A DNA stretch of 64,000 bases from CAWJMN01 sp963844055. GTDB taxonomy: Bacteria > Planctomycetota > Planctomycetia > Pirellulales > Pirellulaceae. Below are positions 56,065 to 64,000 of the stretch, piece by piece. The DNA is taken from contig CAWJMN010000001.1 of the NCBI GenBank assembly GCA_963844055.1, positions 744,001-808,000 on the forward strand, read 5' to 3'. Position 1 is the stretch's first letter. Each line of letters starts with the position of its first letter. The notes beneath the pieces were generated by a model that ran no database searches, was not told the origin of the DNA, and saw only the letters and a list, made by a program, of their open reading frames with translations. The position numbers were made by a program, and so were the translations under genes.

Positions 56065-57126
56065 CTAAGAGGCCGAGCGGTTCTCAGCATAACGCGGATT
56101 GCGATACAGCACTTCCGCCAATAGTTCGGGCGAACCTTTTTCTCCGGCCGGTCGAACGCAATGCCAATCAGGACCCGTAGGAACATGCTCCTCATGGAGC
56201 GGCCAGGGGTCAAACGGCAAGTAACCCAGGGTGATAGCCAACTTGTCACTATTCATGGTGACGTCACCGGCTCGCGGTGGCATGGGCCCTGCTTCAATTC
56301 TTGGACATCCCAAAAGGTCCGAGTAACGATATCCCCCCACGCGATTCACAATTTGTGCAATCTCGTACAGGCTCAATCGACGTGGACCACCTGCATGAAA
56401 AAGTCCGTGGTAGTCACCCGCCAGCATCGTTTCAAACAGCTCGTTCAGACAGTCTGTATAAGTAGGTGTACGAACTTCATCAAAGTACAGGGTGGCTGGG
56501 CGTTGCTTCTTGAAGCGAGACTGAATCCAGTCGATCGCGCCGGCATGTCCATTGAAGCTAATTCCCATCGGCAGCGATATCCGCAGCAGCGCCGCATCAG
56601 GGCGCCGCTCCAGTACCAAGTTTTCCCCTTCCACCATGGTCTTGCCATAGACGGTGACAGGGTCGGTGGGAGCTGTTTCGAGTAGCCCCCCGTCGCCATT
56701 GCCCGAAAAAACCAAGTCAATCGATAGGTGAACTAGCCGAGCATCGTACTCCGACATGACACGCAGGAGGATGTCGGTGGTGTCAACATTCACCCGCTTG
56801 GCCATGGAGGGGTCCATCTCGCAAGACTTTAGCTTGCAAGTCCCCTCACAATTCAACACCGATCGAAAGCGATGTTTCTCAAATAGCTTGCGCAGAGTGG
56901 CTTCATCATGACCATCGCAGCCGTAAATCCCTGGGCCATGCAGCGGCCAATTTTCGGCTCGACGAATGGCAAAAACCTGTCCCGGATACCGCCCCCTTAG
57001 GTATTCAAAGGCGTTGTAGCCAGCGACACCTGCCACTCCGGTTAACAAAAGTGGAAGGCGATCCGCAGGGATCGTCGGAGGGGCAGGGCGGAGGGGAAGT
57101 CCAGATAGCGTTGAGGAAAGTGTCAT
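56065..57126 (-). CDS. RmlD-like NAD(P)-binding sugar-nucleotide reductase
   Basis: 353 residues of the extended short-chain dehydrogenase fold. The nucleotide-binding loop is LLTGVAGVAGYNAFEYL, and the catalytic Tyr-Lys pair is YGKTMVEGE. The region NVDTTDILLRVMSEYDARLV-HLSIDLVFSG resembles dTDP-4-dehydrorhamnose reductase (RmlD). SDKLAITLGYLPFDPWPLH near the end fits RmlD-like substrate domains. The sugar is unknown, and no rml or other sugar-nucleotide gene is adjacent. Starts 109 bases before the intact part of hrpA on the same strand, so they may share a transcript. Confidence 0.82.
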   Translation of the reverse strand: MTLSSTLSGLPLRPAPPTIPADRLPLLLTGVAGVAGYNAFEYLRGRYPGQVFAIRRAENWPLHGPGIYGCDGHDEATLRKLFEKHRFRSVLNCEGTCKLKSCEMDPSMAKRVNVDTTDILLRVMSEYDARLVHLSIDLVFSGNGDGGLLETAPTDPVTVYGKTMVEGENLVLERRPDAALLRISLPMGISFNGHAGAIDWIQSRFKKQRPATLYFDEVRTPTYTDCLNELFETMLAGDYHGLFHAGGPRRLSLYEIAQIVNRVGGYRYSDLLGCPRIEAGPMPPRAGDVTMNSDKLAITLGYLPFDPWPLHEEHVPTGPDWHCVRPAGEKGSPELLAEVLYRNPRYAENRSAS

Positions 57127-57393
57127 AGGTTCAGTATAGGCGCGACCCGCCAGGTTTGCCGAGGGTCCCTAACAGTGTCGCTCCTAACCCCCCAGCCCGT
57201 AAAGCTTTCCAGCAATTGATGATAGCAAGCTTAATTCTTTCCCTGCCCGTCGGATTTCACCAGACCGCAACCTGCCGTCCACCCGAATATCTACCGTAAG
57301 GGTCCTTAGATACAAGGATTGGGTAGCTTCCGGCGGATGTGAGGAGCTTCTCTAAGGGCGCCTACGATCTCATCCAATGCAGGGATGCCTTCT

Positions 57394-58992
57394 ATGAACC
57401 GCCGGTTCCGATGGTCCGTCATTGGGGCTGCGCTGACTCCACTATGTTGGAGTATCTCTTTAGCGCAACAGCCCTCTCAAGTTTTTCCCGTACCCGCTCG
57501 AGTCGTAGTTTCCGACTTGCCCGGTCCGCCCATTGATGGGGACTTGGAACAAAATATCCCAGAAGTACCAGCGAGCGAAACTTCGGCAGACGACGAGTTT
57601 GTATCGGTTGCGACAGAAGCCGCAGGCCTTGCAGACGCTGCTGGTGCACCGCCGAAGTGCGACCCAAAGAAAATGGCGGCACTTAAAAAGTCCGTGGGGA
57701 CGGCCTACAAGCCTCTATTTTACGACAACAACTTCTCGTATTTGTACGATCCCTGCTACACCGATCATCACTTTGGCGAAGATCTAAAACGCCTGTGCAT
57801 TTTGGATGGTGCGCTGGGAACCATGGATATCGGCGGTCAGTATCGCGCTCGATATCATGGTGAAAATAACATGCGCGGCTCGGGGCTTACCGGCCGTGAT
57901 GACAACTTCCTGTTGCATCGGACGCGGCTCTATAGCAACTGGGAGATCAGTGATCGCTTTCGCGTTTATGGCGAAATGATCGATGCTGAAAGCAACTACG
58001 AAAACTTCACGCCACGTGCGATTGAAGTCAACCGAGCCGACATGCTCAACCTGTTTGCCGATGCGAAACTGTTCGACGGCAATCAAGGCGACCTGTTTTT
58101 GCGCTACGGCCGGCAAGAACTTTTGTTCGGCAACCAGCGAACTGTATCGCCGCTCGATTGGGCCAATACCCGCCGTACATTCGAAGGTGTAAAGAGCTTT
58201 TGGCGAGGCAAAGACTGGGACTTTGATGCCTTCTGGGTTCGCCCTGTCATCGTGGATCCCTATCGCTTTGATAATGTGGACGACAACCAAGAGTTTTCCG
58301 GTGCCTATGCCAGCTACAAGGGCTGGAAGGATGAAAAGCTCGACTTCTATGGCTTCCGTCATATCAAGACGGCCGGTGCACAACCTTTCAGTAACACAAC
58401 CTTAGGCACCGCCTACAACGGCACTGTGGATACGTGGGTGTGGGATCATGAAGTGGCCTACCAGTTTGGTGATTTTGCTGGCAACAGCCATCAGTCAGGC
58501 TTTTTCGTCGTTGGTCTAGGACGAAAGTTCGACGACCAAAAGGGGAAGCCGGTTTTCATGGCCTATTACGACTGGGCTCGCGGCGACACGCCACCCGGCA
58601 ACGCCTACGATCAGCTCTTTCCCTTGGTGCACAAGTATAATGGCTTTATGGACTTGTTTGGTCGTCGCAACTTGGAAGACGTTAACTTCCAACTCACGAT
58701 GAAACCAACCGACAAGACCACCCTTCTGTTGTGGCACCATATCTTGTGGCGTCAGAACACGAACGACGTTGTCTACAACGCCAACAACACGGTGTTCAAC
58801 TCCAACGTGACCGGCGGCCGCCAGTTGGGCCAGGAACTCGATCTTCTGCTCACGTATGCGATTCAACCACGGCATGAACTTATGCTCGGATACTCGCATT
58901 TCTGGGCTGGCGATTATTACAAGACAACGCCTGGTCTGCCGTATCGTAATGATGCCAACTTCTTCTATACGCAGTACCAGTTCAACTTCTAG
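57394..58992 (+). CDS. Alginate-export-type outer membrane porin
   Basis: 532 residues from ATG 57394, with AGGG nine bases upstream (an ATG at 57385 is in frame). A signal peptide (WSVIGAALTPLCWSISLAQQ) is followed by about 70 acidic residues and then a beta-barrel of about 400 residues beginning near DIGGQYRARYHGENNMRGSG. Alternating strands include FRVYGEMIDAESNYENF, DLFLRYGRQELLFGNQRTVS and HELMLGYSHFWAGDYY. It ends YTQYQFNF, the C-terminal Phe used by BamA. RYGRQELLFGN is typical of AlgE/AlgK-associated alginate-export barrels (Pfam family alginate_exp). The exported substrate is unknown. Confidence 0.82.
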   Translation: MNRRFRWSVIGAALTPLCWSISLAQQPSQVFPVPARVVVSDLPGPPIDGDLEQNIPEVPASETSADDEFVSVATEAAGLADAAGAPPKCDPKKMAALKKSVGTAYKPLFYDNNFSYLYDPCYTDHHFGEDLKRLCILDGALGTMDIGGQYRARYHGENNMRGSGLTGRDDNFLLHRTRLYSNWEISDRFRVYGEMIDAESNYENFTPRAIEVNRADMLNLFADAKLFDGNQGDLFLRYGRQELLFGNQRTVSPLDWANTRRTFEGVKSFWRGKDWDFDAFWVRPVIVDPYRFDNVDDNQEFSGAYASYKGWKDEKLDFYGFRHIKTAGAQPFSNTTLGTAYNGTVDTWVWDHEVAYQFGDFAGNSHQSGFFVVGLGRKFDDQKGKPVFMAYYDWARGDTPPGNAYDQLFPLVHKYNGFMDLFGRRNLEDVNFQLTMKPTDKTTLLLWHHILWRQNTNDVVYNANNTVFNSNVTGGRQLGQELDLLLTYAIQPRHELMLGYSHFWAGDYYKTTPGLPYRNDANFFYTQYQFNF

Positions 58993-59017
58993 TAAAAACG
59001 GTGTTGCTTCCAGCGCA

Positions 59018-59058
59018 CAAAAAAACCCACTGGCATTTCGGCCAGTGGGTTGCGTTTT
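59018..59058. terminator. Bidirectional terminator between the porin gene and the PGK-like gene
   Basis: AACCCACTGGC (59024-59034) pairs with GCCAGTGGGTT (59041-59051). A runs lie on the left and GCGTTTTA on the right. It can terminate the plus-strand porin and the minus-strand PGK-like gene. Confidence 0.85.
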
Positions 59059-59079
59059 ATCATCGGATTAGCTTGTCCA

Positions 59080-60486
59080 CTAATCCTTCTTGGCTGCCAA
59101 CCGCAATGCGACAAGGTAAGGAACGGGTTCGCTTCCCAGGGCGTTCAGCACGGTGCCACCTGCCGTAAAGCAGTGGCTGACCCAGTTGGGTTGCCCGTAT
59201 CGTTCAAGGGCCGTTCCGCCTTCGCCACCACCGACATAAACCTTGAAGCCTGCATCGGTCATCCGCTTCAGCTGGCCAATAAACGACTTGGTGCCGGCTT
59301 CAAAACGTGCGTCTTCAAACATGCCGAACACACCATTGTGGAAAACAACGGTGTTGGCTGCGTTCGACTTGTTGGCAGCGATAAATGCTGAGACTTCGCT
59401 ATCAAACAGGGCGATGGTCTTCGGGCCAACATCAAACTGTTGGTCGCCTGGCCTTAGCGTCTCAACTACAGAGCCATCGGCCAACGTAAAGTCGACGGGC
59501 AGTACAAAGCGAATCCCTTGTTTCTTGCCGGCCGCCAACATCTTCTTGGCTTGCTCAATCCGGTCAGCAGGGATGTAGTACGCCTTGTCCTTGTGGGCAG
59601 GGTCTTCGCTAACACCGAGCGAAAACTCTTTGCCATCTAGCAGCATCGAAGCCTTGGTCAGTGCCATGGCAAGGGAGCCGGCCGAGAAGATCGTTCCGAT
59701 CGTCCCGCGAGAGATCATCGCTTCCAGATCGTCGAGCTTGTCAATCTTGATACCGCTAAAGACCACGAGCTTGGCCTTCAGGCATTCCATCATCGGCACT
59801 TCAAACTCGTGCTCCAGGTATTTGCCAATGGCTACTTGATCCATGGCCAGTGGAATGATCGTGCTCGAGGCATCTAGGCTACCGGCCGACAATGCTTCGT
59901 TTACATAAACCTTGGCAATTTTGCTCGCAACCGAATTCGCAAAGGTTGCCAGCTTTTCCGACAAGCCTTCGAGCGCGTCTTCCTTTGCCTTCCACAATAC
60001 CGTTTCAATATCGTAGGCACGCACGTTTTGCAGAACAAAGATGCTGCCTGCAGGTGCGGCGGCAATCGTCGCCGAAACATGGTCCTTGACCGTTTGCGTG
60101 GCTTCATCAAGCCAATCTTCAATCAGCGTGACTTCGCAGCCCAAGATCAGCCCCAAACGAGCAGCCACCTTGGCCAGCGACCCAATCGGCTTGTCTTTTT
60201 CTTTGCGTCCCAAGTGACCAAACAGCACCTGCTTGAAACCCTTCGAACGGCCGTATTCAAGCGTTGCCTTCATCGAGCGAAGACGAATGTCACCTTGTCC
60301 CAGTTCGGCCCCTACCTTGGCGTCTACGTCGCCACGGATCAGCACCGGGGTTCCCGAAGGAAGCCCACTTAGCGATTCCAGGCGAGGGATCGACGCCAGG
60401 TAATCGGCCAATGTCAGATCGGCATGTGGGGAAACACCCTTCAGAACTTTAGCGACGGCATGAACACGTGGGGCCGATACAGACAT
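59080..60486 (-). CDS. Divergent phosphoglycerate kinase homologue
   Basis: 468 residues with the full two-domain PGK fold, longer than usual (about 390-410). Order of recognisable segments: VLIRGDVDAKVGAELGQGDI, VLFGHLGRKEKDK, FVLQNVRAYD, AKVYVNEALSAGSLDASST, LVVFSGIKIDKLDD, FHNGVFGMFEDARFEAGTKS and VGGGEGGTALERYG. Canonical RVDFNVP reads RGDVDAK, HRAHAS reads SLDASS (arginine lost), and the phosphate loop GGGAS reads AGGTV. The lysine of GGAKV is kept as SGIKI. It may be a PGK that has diverged strongly or a paralogue with another role. No other glycolytic gene is adjacent. Confidence 0.8.
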   Translation of the reverse strand: MSVSAPRVHAVAKVLKGVSPHADLTLADYLASIPRLESLSGLPSGTPVLIRGDVDAKVGAELGQGDIRLRSMKATLEYGRSKGFKQVLFGHLGRKEKDKPIGSLAKVAARLGLILGCEVTLIEDWLDEATQTVKDHVSATIAAAPAGSIFVLQNVRAYDIETVLWKAKEDALEGLSEKLATFANSVASKIAKVYVNEALSAGSLDASSTIIPLAMDQVAIGKYLEHEFEVPMMECLKAKLVVFSGIKIDKLDDLEAMISRGTIGTIFSAGSLAMALTKASMLLDGKEFSLGVSEDPAHKDKAYYIPADRIEQAKKMLAAGKKQGIRFVLPVDFTLADGSVVETLRPGDQQFDVGPKTIALFDSEVSAFIAANKSNAANTVVFHNGVFGMFEDARFEAGTKSFIGQLKRMTDAGFKVYVGGGEGGTALERYGQPNWVSHCFTAGGTVLNALGSEPVPYLVALRLAAKKD

Positions 60487-60559
60487 GGATCACTTCCTCT
60501 AACTCAATAATGGACGCAAAAATCACATTACTCCAGCAAACCACCCAAAATATCAGGCG

Positions 60560-61357
60560 TTAGGCGTTTCGGACAGACGCCCCTAGGGCGGCCAAAGCAA
60601 TTCCAGAAAGGACCATATTCGGTACGAAAACCGTTTCTGACCCCAAAATAGGGGCAAGTCGCCAAAGATCGCCCCCCGTGATGAAGACCTGCGGTGCGAC
60701 GTCGAGCGTGGTGGCAATTTGCTCGACCAAATGTTTCACCGCGCCGGCCGTCCCCCAGAACAGCCCGCTCCGAATGGCATCCTGCGTGTTTTTTCCCAAG
60801 ATGGGTGGGGGCTGATCATGGGCCGAAAACGGCGTCAGCGGCAATTGGTTGGTGCCTGACGCCAATGCCTGGGCCGATAGCCGAAACCCCGGCAAGATGA
60901 CGCCCCCTTCAAAGGCTCCATCGCTGGCTACCAAATCCACGGTGATGGCGGTCCCTGCATCAATCACGATCACCGGCCTAGCTGGATCTCGCAATTCGTT
61001 GGCTGCAACCGCTGCCATCAGGCGATCCGTACCGACCTTCTCTGGAAAGTCGACACGAATTGGCATCGTGAGGTCTTGATAGGTGAGCTGGCGATAGCGA
61101 TCACCCGGACGGGTCGTCGCCTGCCAGTTTGATAAGCGCTTGCTGGCGTCACGCTGCACGCTGGCGACGTACCAATCGATAGGGCGATTGTCGTAGCAGC
61201 TGAGAAACTCCTCCGGAGGTTCATTGGCAGTTGCGTATTCCGCCACGTTCGTCGGGCGGGGCAAGCCCTGCTTGGGAAGTTCGGTCAGATCAAACCAGCC
61301 GAGCTTCGTGGTGCTGTTGCCGATATCTACAGCAATGATGCGGTGCGCCTTGATCAT
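60560..61357 (-). CDS. coaX: Type III pantothenate kinase
   Basis: 265 residues. The ASKHA-fold phosphate loop IIAVDIGNSTTKLGWF, VGTDRLMAAVAAN, VIDAGTAITVDLV and GGVILPGFRLSAQALASGT are diagnostic of CoaX, which phosphorylates pantothenate in coenzyme A synthesis. The start overlaps the obg stop by an ATGA of four bases, so translation is coupled. Confidence 0.95.
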   Translation of the reverse strand: MIKAHRIIAVDIGNSTTKLGWFDLTELPKQGLPRPTNVAEYATANEPPEEFLSCYDNRPIDWYVASVQRDASKRLSNWQATTRPGDRYRQLTYQDLTMPIRVDFPEKVGTDRLMAAVAANELRDPARPVIVIDAGTAITVDLVASDGAFEGGVILPGFRLSAQALASGTNQLPLTPFSAHDQPPPILGKNTQDAIRSGLFWGTAGAVKHLVEQIATTLDVAPQVFITGGDLWRLAPILGSETVFVPNMVLSGIALAALGASVRNA

Positions 61358-62358
61358 GGCAGCTTCGCTTTTTGGCTCTCTAGCTCAGCGACAATCGCTT
61401 GAACCAATCGGTTCAGCCCTTGTCCGGTAACTGCAGAGATCATGATTGGCGCACGACCAGCCACTTCCGCCAGTTCATTCGCTACGTCCTCGGCACCTGG
61501 AAGTTCAGACTTGCTAATCGCCAAAATCTCGGGACGTTCTCCCAGCTTGGCATCGTACTGAGTCAGCTCCGCCCGGATCGTCCGATAGTTGTCAACGGCC
61601 AGCGTTCCATCGCTAGGAAAGGGCTCAATCAGATGCACCAAAATGCCCGCTCGTTCGATGTGCCGCAGGAATTCATGCCCCAGCCCAGCTCCTTCGTGCG
61701 CACCTTCAATCAAGCCAGGAATGTCGGCCATCACAAACGTGTGGTCGCCATCCAAATTGACCATTCCCAGATTCGGAAACTTCGTCGTAAAGGGATAGTC
61801 GGCAATTTCAGGGCGAGCTCGCGTTAGGCGGCTCAGAAGGGTGCTTTTCCCAGCGTTCGGCTTCCCAACGACACCGACGTCAGCGATTACCTTTAGCTCA
61901 AGGATCAGCTCTCGCTTTTCCCCTTCGCCACCGGGAGTCGCGTCGCGCGGAGCGCGGTTTGTGGCCGACTTGAAACGGTGATTGCCTCGGCCGCCACCGC
62001 CACCCTTAGCGGCGACTAGTCGGTCACCATCGTTGGATAGATCGCGAATGACGAAGCCACCTTTGGCATCCATCACGACCGTTCCTGGTGGAACCTCAAT
62101 GATTAGATCATGGGCCCCTTTGCCGGCGCGATTCGAACCGCTGCCGTGGTTGCCGCTTTCCGCCCGCCAGAACTTGTGGTGAGCCAAAGCCGTCAGATGG
62201 TTTACACCATACTTCGCCACAATGATGACACTGCCACCGCAACCGCCGTCACCACCATCAGGGCCGCCGTTGGGCACGTACTTTTCGCGCCGGAAGCTAA
62301 CGCAACCGTTGCCTCCCTTGCCACCCTGAACTTCAATCTGTACGCGATCAACAAACAT
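61354..62358 (-). CDS. obg: GTPase Obg (CgtA)
   Basis: 334 residues from ATG 62358; upstream in-frame residues from 62460 are not family-like. The N-terminal Obg domain is glycine-rich (VQIEVQGGKGGNGCVSFRRE, GGPDGGDGGCGGSVII). The GTPase domain has VVGKPNAGKSTLL (G1), YPFTTKFPNLG (G2), MADIPGLIEGAHEGAGLG (G3) and ISKSEL (G4). Obg acts in 50S ribosome assembly and stress control. It lies between rpmA and coaX in one minus-strand unit. Confidence 0.96.
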   Translation of the reverse strand: MFVDRVQIEVQGGKGGNGCVSFRREKYVPNGGPDGGDGGCGGSVIIVAKYGVNHLTALAHHKFWRAESGNHGSGSNRAGKGAHDLIIEVPPGTVVMDAKGGFVIRDLSNDGDRLVAAKGGGGGRGNHRFKSATNRAPRDATPGGEGEKRELILELKVIADVGVVGKPNAGKSTLLSRLTRARPEIADYPFTTKFPNLGMVNLDGDHTFVMADIPGLIEGAHEGAGLGHEFLRHIERAGILVHLIEPFPSDGTLAVDNYRTIRAELTQYDAKLGERPEILAISKSELPGAEDVANELAEVAGRAPIMISAVTGQGLNRLVQAIVAELESQKAKLP

Positions 62359-62427
62359 CACAGCGATTCCCACCGCGACGTTGCCAACAAACACAAACTC
62401 TTTGCGCGGCTGCAAATCGTTGTGCAC

Positions 62428-62470
62428 AAACAAACAAAGGACGCTCTTAGCCAGTGCCAAGAACGTCCTT
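62428..62470 (-). terminator. Possible attenuator between rpmA and obg
   Basis: Read on the minus strand, AAGGACG and CGTCCTT form a stem interrupted by an internal helix, followed by TGTTTGTTTG. It lies 34 bases downstream of the rpmA stop and could lower obg/coaX expression relative to rpmA. The T run is imperfect. Confidence 0.5.
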
Positions 62471-62503
62471 GTAATCTCGCTCGAAAGCCGTCTAGCAAAT
62501 CAG

Positions 62504-62767
62504 CTAGTTGGCCGATGCGGCAGCAGCTTCAACGATGTTGACGCGGCGACCTTCTTGGTCAAACTTCACAACGCCTGGCTTGAGGGCGAACAAGGTGTAG
62601 TCCTTGCCCATGCCAACGTTGCGGCCTGGGTGAAACTTGGTGCCAACTTGGCGAACCAAAATGCTACCCGCCGTTACAACTTGACCACCAAAACGCTTGA
62701 CGCCACGACGCTGGCCGTTGGAGTCACGACCGTTGCTCGTAGAACCTTGACCTTTCTTATGGGCCAT
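62504..62767 (-). CDS. rpmA: 50S ribosomal protein L27
   Basis: 87 residues with the L27 signature MAHKKGQGSTSNGRDSNGQR, RFGGQVVTAGSILVRQ and GTKFHPGRNVGMGKDYTLFA. L27 sits at the peptidyl transferase centre. Its usual partner rplU (L21) is not upstream; only 194 non-coding bases separate it from an unrelated gene. GTAAGGAAGG lies about eight bases upstream of the ATG. Confidence 0.97.
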   Translation of the reverse strand: MAHKKGQGSTSNGRDSNGQRRGVKRFGGQVVTAGSILVRQVGTKFHPGRNVGMGKDYTLFALKPGVVKFDQEGRRVNIVEAAAASAN

Positions 62768-62818
62768 GGTGTTACCTTCCTTACTCTTTTACTAACGGCG
62801 AATAAAAAACGATCCAAA

Positions 62819-62885
62819 CAACCCTGTGGTTTGCCCCAAAGGGACGCGTCAGGGGCAATTCACCCAAGACTGCGAGACAGGGTTG
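62819..62885 (-). ncRNA. Structured two-helix leader element of rpmA (candidate)
   Basis: Two nested perfect helices: an outer nine-base CAACCCTGT/ACAGGGTTG and an inner seven-base TTGCCCC/GGGGCAA. On the minus strand the outer 5' strand is followed by 18 unpaired bases, the inner hairpin with a 14-base loop, three bases and the outer 3' strand, then TTTGGATCGTTTTTT. It ends about 50 bases before the rpmA start. It may be an autoregulatory ribosomal protein leader or a terminator of the upstream gene. Confidence 0.5.
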
Positions 62886-62961
62886 CTTTTACAAATCTGG
62901 CAATCCCTCAATCTACCGGTAGACCCAAAGGTAGTCAAGCGGTTCCTTAAGTCCATACTGC

Positions 62962-63954
62962 TCAAGGATTTTCGATTGTTCGGCCGGATTTTGCTCGAAG
63001 CCGGCAGCCGTAGCGAATCTCTTCGTCATTCTCGGCGACCGTGTCGCCTGGACGCCAAAAGTTAAGCTGGAGGGTTTTGGCAGAATATTTCCGACCAGCT
63101 CCGGGAGTCTTCGCCTTCTTGTAGGCGTCGATCGTGTCTTCGAATCGATAGGCGTTGGTCAGCCCTTGGACATACACACTGAAGTAGTCCATGCGTGGGT
63201 CAACGTCGGTCCAAGTGACCACGCCCCAAACGCTGCGATCATTGGCTGCATCGCTTAGAGGGATTTCCAGTTCGCTGATTGCCACCGTGTCATGCAGGTC
63301 GATCTTCGTTCGTGGGAACTCTCGCTTTTTGATCGCTTCCATCGCGGCAGGCATGATCAGGTCGAGATATTGCTTTTTGAACTCGCTGCTTTCCAGCACA
63401 AAGTGCGGGAAGAAGCGGATGCCCATCGGCTTCTTGGTGCCGTCAGCACGCTTTTCAGTCAGTTCGTTGACAACTTCCTTCGCATAGACCGTATGTTCGA
63501 TCTTGCCGTTTACCAGGACGCGGTCTTCCTTCACTTGGAAGTGGCCACCATTGTTTTTTACTCGGTAAACCATGTACCAAACGAGCTTGCGCTGCATTTT
63601 GCCCGAGGGTTGCGGCACATCCACTTCGATCATGCGAAGCGGCTTAAAGGCGAATTCCAGATTCCAAATGGGGCGACGTAAAATCACTCCCTTGGAACGC
63701 TCGATAACTGTGGCAGTCTTGGCTTCAAAGTTGGGAGTGTACTCGATGCCTTCGGCTTCAGCCGGCACTTCCACCAGTGGAATCGGCCCGGTGAACATCT
63801 CCTGCTCTTCAGGCTTCGGTGGGATCACGGTCAACACGCCGGGTGCCAAGACCCGACCACTCTGCCCCAGGGCAACGATCGGCGACAGCATGCCGCACGC
63901 GACGACTAGGGAAGTCGCAAAGCGAGTCATCAAGTTCCAATGCACGTTCTTCAT
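62962..63954 (-). CDS. Secreted protein of unknown function
   Basis: 330 residues from ATG 63954. A signal peptide (MKNVHWNLMTRFATSLVVAC, cleaved near ALGQ) is followed by a mainly beta protein: GVLTVIPPKPEEQEMFTGPI, ATVIERSKGVILRRPIWNLE, RMIEVDVPQPSGKMQRKLVW-YMVYRVKNNG, and VAISELEIPLSDAANDRSVW-GVVTWTDVDPRMDYFSVYVQ. I recognise no family; the composition and conserved-looking Trp-rich motifs are typical of planctomycete secreted proteins. It may be the first gene of the unit with rpmA, obg and coaX. AGGGA lies 11 bases upstream. Confidence 0.72.
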   Translation of the reverse strand: MKNVHWNLMTRFATSLVVACGMLSPIVALGQSGRVLAPGVLTVIPPKPEEQEMFTGPIPLVEVPAEAEGIEYTPNFEAKTATVIERSKGVILRRPIWNLEFAFKPLRMIEVDVPQPSGKMQRKLVWYMVYRVKNNGGHFQVKEDRVLVNGKIEHTVYAKEVVNELTEKRADGTKKPMGIRFFPHFVLESSEFKKQYLDLIMPAAMEAIKKREFPRTKIDLHDTVAISELEIPLSDAANDRSVWGVVTWTDVDPRMDYFSVYVQGLTNAYRFEDTIDAYKKAKTPGAGRKYSAKTLQLNFWRPGDTVAENDEEIRYGCRLRAKSGRTIENP

Positions 63955-64000
63955 GTGAGCGCTGTCCCTATTCCCGATCCTGCAATCCACAACTTCCAGG

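Overview
This 64 kb window is bacterial chromosome from a planctomycete, most likely a Pirellulales-type member of the Planctomycetota. The evidence is the combination of a DUF1592/DUF1552 cytochrome-type gene pair, a BBP7-family outer-membrane barrel, planctomycete-style orphan secreted proteins, csrA, and a tRNA-Ile/tRNA-Ala/23S/5S operon that has its own promoter but no 16S gene in front of it. Genes lie on both strands in short operons. No insertion sequence, prophage, CRISPR array or attachment site was seen.

Layout. 0-5.5 kb (minus strand): a truncated signal peptidase I-like gene with an inserted cysteine cluster, a DUF486 membrane protein, a Ski2-like helicase and a thioredoxin-fold lipoprotein-like protein that has lost one redox cysteine. 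5.9-10 kb (plus): tRNA-Ile, tRNA-Ala, 23S and 5S rRNA, with promoter, boxA-like site, processing stem and terminator. 10-14 kb: TonB-like protein, GNAT acetyltransferase, MFS transporter, PHB-depolymerase-type esterase. 14-18 kb (minus): a complex I fragment, nuoI, DUF2203, nuoA, nuoC and nuoD, without nuoB. 18.5-22.5 kb: csrA with a GGA-rich leader, tRNA-Glu, ferrochelatase, endonuclease IV, arsenate reductase-type phosphatase and one orphan. 22.5-30.6 kb: BBP7 barrel with a long structured leader, purF, a secreted HEAT-like protein, and an ECF sigma / anti-sigma / Gly-Pro-rich secreted protein operon. 30.8-37.3 kb (minus): a one-pass FecR-like/HEAT-like protein and the DUF1592/DUF1552 pair. 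38-43 kb: HDOD, glyoxalase-fold and TPR proteins, ahcY, trpF. 43-47.7 kb (plus): a three-gene exopolysaccharide-type module (chain-length protein, ExeA-like ATPase, degenerate tyrosine-autokinase-like protein). 47.7-57 kb: aldo/keto reductase, lpxA, rdgB, a SPOR-like secreted protein, hrpA and a RmlD-like reductase. 57-64 kb: an alginate-export-type porin, a highly divergent phosphoglycerate kinase homologue, coaX, obg, rpmA and an orphan secreted protein.

The most notable observations are: (1) four single-base frameshifts in four genes, including lpxA and hrpA, all within about 5.2 kb (48.08-53.23 kb), while the rest of the window shows none, which looks like a local sequence-quality problem or recent decay; (2) the 16S-less rRNA operon with its own regulatory signals; (3) the PGK homologue that has lost many signature residues; (4) the exopolysaccharide trio whose kinase-like member has no P-loop lysine; (5) a signal peptidase with three CxxC pairs between its catalytic residues; (6) a compact two-helix RNA candidate in front of rpmA. 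Assignments come from reading motifs by eye; no database search was possible.
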